DNA from: JAWKWH01 sp041397625
GTDB lineage: Bacteria > Pseudomonadota > Alphaproteobacteria > Rhizobiales > Rhizobiaceae
DNA: 64,000 nucleotides
Assembly (NCBI GenBank): GCA_041397625.1
Contig: JAWKWH010000003.1
Span: 434,001-498,000, forward strand
Direction of reading: 5' to 3'
The notes under the pieces were generated by a model that was not told the origin of the DNA, did not search any database, and was given only the letters and a program-made list of their open reading frames with translations. Of the stretch, positions 59,967-64,000 are shown in pieces. Numbering within the stretch: position 1 is the stretch's first letter; each line of letters opens with the position of its first letter. Made by a program: the position numbers and the translations under genes.

Positions 59967-61334
59967 ATGCCGGGAAACCTGACACTGGACGGGCTGAAGA
60001 AAGCCGTCGATGCCGGCGAGATCGACACGGTGCTCGCCTGCCAGGTTGACATGCAGGGCCGGTTGATGGGCAAGCGCCTGCATGCGCGTTACTTCCTCGA
60101 CAGCGGCGTCAACGAGACCCACAGCTGCAACTACCTGCTGGCGACCGACATGGAGATGTACACGGTCGAGGGCTACGCCTCGACGAGCTGGGCCAAGGGC
60201 TATGGCGACTACACGATGAAGCCCGATCTTTCGACGCTGCGCCGCATCCCCTGGCTGGAGCGTACCGCGATGGTGCTGTGCGACGTGCTCGACCATCATG
60301 GTCACGAGGAAGTCGCGCATGCGCCGCGCGCCATGCTGAAAAGCCAGGTCAGGCGGCTCGAGGCGATGGGTCTGACGGCGATGGCGGCGACCGAGCTTGA
60401 ATGTTTCCTGTTCAAGCAGAGCTACGAGGAGGCGCATTCAGGCGGCTATCGCGGCCTGCAGCCGATCAGCCCCTATAACGAGGACTACCATATCTTCCAG
60501 ACCACCAAGGAAGAAAACGTCATGCAGGCGATCCGCAACGGGCTTTACGGTGCCGGCATCCCGATCGAGGGCACCAAGGGCGAGGCCGATGCCGGCCAGG
60601 AGGAGATCAACGTCAAATATTCCGACGCGCTCGACGCCGCCGACAACCACGCGATCACCAAGAATGCCGCCAAGGAGATCGCTTGGGCCAACGGCCGGGC
60701 GCTGACCTTCCTGGCCAAATGGAGCCACGACTACGCCGGCAATTCGGCGCACGTCCATCAGTCGCTGTGGACGCTCGATGGCAAGCCCGCCTTTTTCGAC
60801 AAGGATGGCGAATACGGCATGTCGGAGACGATGCGCCACTATCTGGCCGGTCTCATCCACCATGCCGGCGAGATTTCGGTGTTCCTGGCGCCATACATCA
60901 ATTCCTACAAGCGCTTCGCCAAGGGCACCTTCGCGCCGACCAAGGCGATCTGGTCGCGCGACAACCGCACCGCCGGCTTCCGCCTTTGCGGCGACGGCAC
61001 CAAGTCCGTGCGTATCGAGTGCCGCATCGGCGGCTCCGACCTCAATCCGCACCTGGCGCTCGCCGCACAGCTCGCGGCGGGAATTTCCGGCATTGAGAAC
61101 AGGATGAAACTGGAACCGGAGTTCACCGGCGACGCTTATGAGGCGCAGGGCGCGCAGGGCATCGCCACCAATCTGCGCGACGCCAAGGACGCGCTGAAGG
61201 CGTCGAAAATGCTGCGCAAGACATTCGGCGACGCGGTTGTCGACCACTATGTGCACGCCGCCGAGTGGGAGATCGAGGAGCACGAGCGCAAGGTGACCGA
61301 CTGGGAGGTGGCGCGCGGTTTCGAGCGCGCCTGA
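59967..61334 (+). CDS. glutamine synthetase family ligase (probable gamma-glutamylation enzyme)
   Basis: A 455-residue member of the glutamine synthetase fold. The catalytic domain has ATELECFLF (Glu143, Glu145), a SAHVHQSLW helix, the flexible NSYKRFAKGTFAPTK segment, and RIECRIGGSDLNPHLALAA. The N-terminal beta-grasp is short and DVDMQG-like (QVDMQGRLMGKR). The adenylylation site of GlnA is not recognisable. Such paralogues ligate glutamate to amines (polyamines, ethanolamine, alkylamines) rather than to ammonia. AGGAGGGGAG precedes the ATG at 59967. The aldehyde dehydrogenase gene follows after 23 bp, as in amine-degradation operons. Confidence 0.85.
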   Translation: MPGNLTLDGLKKAVDAGEIDTVLACQVDMQGRLMGKRLHARYFLDSGVNETHSCNYLLATDMEMYTVEGYASTSWAKGYGDYTMKPDLSTLRRIPWLERTAMVLCDVLDHHGHEEVAHAPRAMLKSQVRRLEAMGLTAMAATELECFLFKQSYEEAHSGGYRGLQPISPYNEDYHIFQTTKEENVMQAIRNGLYGAGIPIEGTKGEADAGQEEINVKYSDALDAADNHAITKNAAKEIAWANGRALTFLAKWSHDYAGNSAHVHQSLWTLDGKPAFFDKDGEYGMSETMRHYLAGLIHHAGEISVFLAPYINSYKRFAKGTFAPTKAIWSRDNRTAGFRLCGDGTKSVRIECRIGGSDLNPHLALAAQLAAGISGIENRMKLEPEFTGDAYEAQGAQGIATNLRDAKDALKASKMLRKTFGDAVVDHYVHAAEWEIEEHERKVTDWEVARGFERA

Positions 61335-61357
61335 CGGGATCGAGCGGGAGGACGGAC

Positions 61358-62740
61358 ATGAAGAAGCTGACCCTGATCTCGCCGGTTGACGGCAAGGTTT
61401 TCGTCGAGCGCCCGGTGGACAGCCGGGCCGATATCGAGGCGCGGCTTGCCGCGGCGCGGACGGCGCAGAAGGACTGGGCCGCGCGGCCGCTTGCCGAGCG
61501 CCGCGAGATCGTCGCCGCCGGCATCGAGGCGCTCGCCGGCATGAATGACGACGTGGTGCAGGAGCTTGCCCGCATGATGGGTCGGCCGGTGCGCTACGGC
61601 GGCGAGATCGGCGGCGTGCGCGAACGCGCCGACTACATGATCGGCATCGCCGAAGAGGGGCTGGCGCCGGTCGTCATCGAGGAGAGCGACGCTTTCCACC
61701 GCTACATCGCCCGCGAGCCGGCGGGGATCGTGCTGATCATCGCGCCGTGGAACTATCCCTATCTGACCGCCGTCAACGGCATCGTGCCGGCGCTGGTCGC
61801 CGGCAACGCCGTATTCCTGAAGCATGCGACGCAGACCCTGCTTGCCGGCGAGCGCTTCGAGACCGCGTTCAGGCGCGCCGGCCTGCCCGACGGCCTGTTC
61901 AACAATGTCCGCCTCGACCACGACACGACGGCAGATCTGATCGCGGCACGCAGTTTCGGTTTCGTCAATTTCACCGGCTCGGTCGGTGGCGGCAGGGCGA
62001 TCGCGCGTGCCGCGGCGCAGTCGTTTACCGGCGTGGGGCTCGAACTCGGCGGCAAGGATCCGGGCTATGTGCGTGCCGACGCCGACCTCGACGCGGCGGT
62101 CGACACGCTGATCGACGGCGCCATGTTCAATTCCGGCCAGTGCTGCTGCGGCATCGAGCGCATCTACGTGCATGAAAGCCTCTACGAGCCCTTCGTCGAC
62201 AAGGCCCGGGCGATTGTCGAGGGTTACCGGCTCGGCGATCCGCTCGATCCCGAGACGACGCTCGGACCGATGGCCAATATCCGTTTTGCCGACGAGGTCA
62301 GGGCGCAGGTTTCCGAGGCGGTCGCTGCCGGCGCCACGGCGCTGATTGACCCGAAACTGTTCCCGCGCGACACCGGCAAGGACGCCTATCTGGCGCCGCA
62401 GATTCTCGTCGATGTCGACCATTCGATGCGGGTGATGCGCGACGAGAGCTTCGGTCCGGTCGTCGGCATCATGCCGGTCTCCTCCGACGAACAGGCGATC
62501 GAGCTGATGAACGATTCGCCCTTCGGCCTCACGGTGTCGCTGTGGACCGATGACGAGGATGCCGCGCAGTCGATCGGCCGCCGGGTCGAGACCGGCACCG
62601 TGTTCATGAACCGCTGCGACTATCTCGATCCGGCGCTGTGCTGGACCGGCTGCAAGGATACCGGCCGCGGCGTGTCGCTTTCCATCCTCGGCTTCGACAG
62701 TGTCACGCGGCCGAAATCCTACCATCTGAAGAAGGGTTGA
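61358..62740 (+). CDS. NAD(P)-dependent aldehyde dehydrogenase
   Basis: A 460-residue aldehyde dehydrogenase with IIAPWNYP (cofactor), Glu229 in ELGGKD and the nucleophile Cys263 in the middle of a GQCCC motif. It is a little shorter at the N terminus than the usual 480-500 residues. GGGAGGACGG precedes the ATG at 61358; the open frame upstream overlaps the previous gene and is not used. It probably oxidises the aldehyde formed from a glutamylated or free amine. The downstream alcohol dehydrogenase starts 5 bp later. Confidence 0.87.
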   Translation: MKKLTLISPVDGKVFVERPVDSRADIEARLAAARTAQKDWAARPLAERREIVAAGIEALAGMNDDVVQELARMMGRPVRYGGEIGGVRERADYMIGIAEEGLAPVVIEESDAFHRYIAREPAGIVLIIAPWNYPYLTAVNGIVPALVAGNAVFLKHATQTLLAGERFETAFRRAGLPDGLFNNVRLDHDTTADLIAARSFGFVNFTGSVGGGRAIARAAAQSFTGVGLELGGKDPGYVRADADLDAAVDTLIDGAMFNSGQCCCGIERIYVHESLYEPFVDKARAIVEGYRLGDPLDPETTLGPMANIRFADEVRAQVSEAVAAGATALIDPKLFPRDTGKDAYLAPQILVDVDHSMRVMRDESFGPVVGIMPVSSDEQAIELMNDSPFGLTVSLWTDDEDAAQSIGRRVETGTVFMNRCDYLDPALCWTGCKDTGRGVSLSILGFDSVTRPKSYHLKKG

Positions 62741-62745
62741 CCCAT

Positions 62746-63891
62746 ATGCGCCTGGTTGGAAACTGGAGCTATCCGACGGCGGTGCGGTTCGGCGCCGGCC
62801 GCATCGGCGAAATCGGCGATGCCTGCGCGGCGGCCGGCATTTCGAGGCCGCTTTTGGTCACCGATCGCGGCCTTGCCAGCCTGCCGGTGACGCAGGAAAC
62901 GCTCGACCTTGTCGACAGGGCCGGGCTCGGCCGGGCGATCTTCGCCGATGTCGATCCCAATCCCAACGAGGCCAATCTCGCCGCCGGGATCGAGGCGTTC
63001 AGGCAGGGCGGCCATGACGGCGTCATCGCGTTCGGCGGCGGCTCGGGGCTCGATCTCGGCAAGCTGATCGCGCTAATGGTCGACCAGACGGTGCCGGTAT
63101 GGGACCTTGAGGATATCGGCGACTGGTGGACGCGGGCCGACGCTTCGGCGGTCAAGCCGATCGTCGCCGTGCCGACGACGGCGGGCACGGGATCGGAGGT
63201 GGGCCGGGCCGGCGTGCTTACCAATTCGCAGACCCAGGTCAAGAAGATCATCTTTCATCCGAAAATACTGCCCTCGGTGGTGATCTGCGATCCCGAGCTG
63301 ACCACCGGCATGCCGAAACCGATTACCGCCGGCACCGGCATGGACGCGCTGGCGCATTGCCTGGAAGCCTACAGTTCGCCCTTCTACCACCCGATGTCGC
63401 AGGGCATCGCGCTGGAGGGCATGCGGCTGGTGATGGAGAACCTGCCGAAGGCCTATTACGACGGCAACGACCTGGAGGCCCGCGCCCACATGATGAGCGC
63501 TGCGGCGATGGGCGCGGTATCGTTCCAGAAGGGGCTCGGCGCCATCCATGCGCTGTCGCATCCGGTCGGCGCGATCTACCATACTCATCACGGCACCACC
63601 AACGCGGTGGTGATGCAGCCGGTGCTGCGCTTCAACCGGCCGGCGATCGAGGCGAGGATCGACAGCGCGGCCGCCTATCTCGGCATCGAGGGCGGTTTCG
63701 ACGGTTTCTACGAGCGGGTCGGCCGGTTGTGCGGCGAGCTCGGCATTCCCGACAGCCTGGCGGCGCTCGGCGTTGACGCCGGCGACATCGAGCGGCTGGC
63801 GGCGATGGCGATCGAAGACCCGACCGCCGGTTCCAATCCGGTGAAGCTGACCCTGGAAAACACGATCGAACTCTACCGGTCCTGTTTCTAA
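62746..63891 (+). CDS. iron-containing alcohol dehydrogenase
   Basis: A 381-residue group III alcohol dehydrogenase. GGGSGLDLGK (residues 97-106) binds NAD(P), and the metal ligands are Asp200 and His204 (MDALAH), His268 and His282 (HGTTNA), with the spacing of the lactaldehyde reductase family. It interconverts an alcohol and an aldehyde; with the preceding aldehyde dehydrogenase it could oxidise an amino alcohol or sulfonated alcohol to the acid. The start is 5 bp after the previous stop, so translation is coupled. Confidence 0.88.
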   Translation: MRLVGNWSYPTAVRFGAGRIGEIGDACAAAGISRPLLVTDRGLASLPVTQETLDLVDRAGLGRAIFADVDPNPNEANLAAGIEAFRQGGHDGVIAFGGGSGLDLGKLIALMVDQTVPVWDLEDIGDWWTRADASAVKPIVAVPTTAGTGSEVGRAGVLTNSQTQVKKIIFHPKILPSVVICDPELTTGMPKPITAGTGMDALAHCLEAYSSPFYHPMSQGIALEGMRLVMENLPKAYYDGNDLEARAHMMSAAAMGAVSFQKGLGAIHALSHPVGAIYHTHHGTTNAVVMQPVLRFNRPAIEARIDSAAAYLGIEGGFDGFYERVGRLCGELGIPDSLAALGVDAGDIERLAAMAIEDPTAGSNPVKLTLENTIELYRSCF

Positions 63892-63955
63892 GCCACGCCT
63901 TGACCGCCGCTTGCCGGATGTGGTCGGTTACCGGTCGGATGCTGATGGAGGACGC

Positions 63956-64000
63956 ATGGCGCGGGCATTGAGGATCGGCGGCGCCAGCGGCTTCTGGGGC
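63956..64000 (+). CDS. N-terminal start of an AtuA/DUF1446-family protein (partial)
   Basis: Fifteen codons are visible before the window ends. The start MARALRIGGASGFWG has the IRIGGASGF(W/Y)GD pattern with which DUF1446 (acyclic terpene utilisation AtuA-like) proteins begin, and GGAGG lies 5 bp before the ATG. The gap to the alcohol dehydrogenase is 64 bp. The short length limits the call. Confidence 0.5.
   Translation, partial: MARALRIGGASGFWG

Overview
The window is GC-rich DNA, densely packed with genes, and the gene content suggests an alphaproteobacterium of the order Rhizobiales (Mesorhizobium, Aminobacter or Rhizobium type). The clues are BtaA/BtaB betaine-lipid synthesis, many ABC importers fused into catabolic operons, frequent ATGA or GTGA stop/start overlaps, a PhnA-PhnY-PbfA phosphonate route and hydantoinase operons. 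No rRNA, tRNA, CRISPR array, insertion sequence or phage gene was seen. Almost the whole window is accessory catabolism and uptake.

Layout. 1-4788 (+): end of a phosphonoacetate hydrolase gene, phosphonoacetaldehyde dehydrogenase, a PbfA-like PLP enzyme, a 2-hydroxyacid dehydrogenase, a DUF1304 membrane protein and a RidA protein. 4808-9116 (-): a MacAB-type exporter (ATPase, double FtsX permease, HlyD adaptor). 9299-24448 (+): a long, tightly coupled catabolic run of aldehyde:ferredoxin oxidoreductase, a two-gene molybdenum hydroxylase, a 6-hydroxynicotinate reductase-like protein, UPF0280, two DUF1185 paralogues, a Rieske oxygenase, a branched-chain-type ABC importer and a MarR regulator. 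24455-27905 (-): an enamidase-like amidohydrolase, an FAA-hydrolase-family enzyme and a short cytosolic reductive-dehalogenase-like Fe-S protein. 28090-33679 (+): a CocE-type hydrolase, DeoD, BtaA-BtaB and an LpxH-like phosphoesterase. 33695-47395 (-): one polarised operon running from an XRE-cupin regulator through a dipeptide-type importer, a GAF protein, HyuA, HyuB, a racemase and an M24 peptidase to a second HyuB. 47959-54345 (+): a second oligopeptide-type importer. 54353-55891 (-): a sulfatase/phosphonate monoester hydrolase. 56174-64000 (+): sulfoacetaldehyde acetyltransferase, adenine deaminase, a glutamine-synthetase-like ligase, an aldehyde dehydrogenase, an Fe-alcohol dehydrogenase and the start of an AtuA-family gene.

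The most interesting region is 9299-26606. A 6-hydroxynicotinate reductase-like protein together with an enamidase-like protein is the signature of the reductive nicotinate route known biochemically from the anaerobe Eubacterium barkeri and, as chemistry, from Azorhizobium. Here it sits with a molybdenum hydroxylase that could make the 6-oxo substrate and an aldehyde oxidoreductase that could oxidise the aldehyde product. It also carries genes with no known role in that route: two DUF1185 proteins, UPF0280 and a Rieske oxygenase without a reductase. I propose a variant reductive N-heterocycle pathway; the actual substrate is not known from sequence.

Regulatory signals that can be read directly include two copies of a TTTTAG-N5-CTAAAA operator 51 bp apart that bracket a TTGACA -35 box in front of the hydantoinase operon, a perfect GTGCAA-N6-TTGCAC palindrome in front of the enamidase gene, and strong hairpins at the binding-protein/permease junction of all three ABC importer operons.
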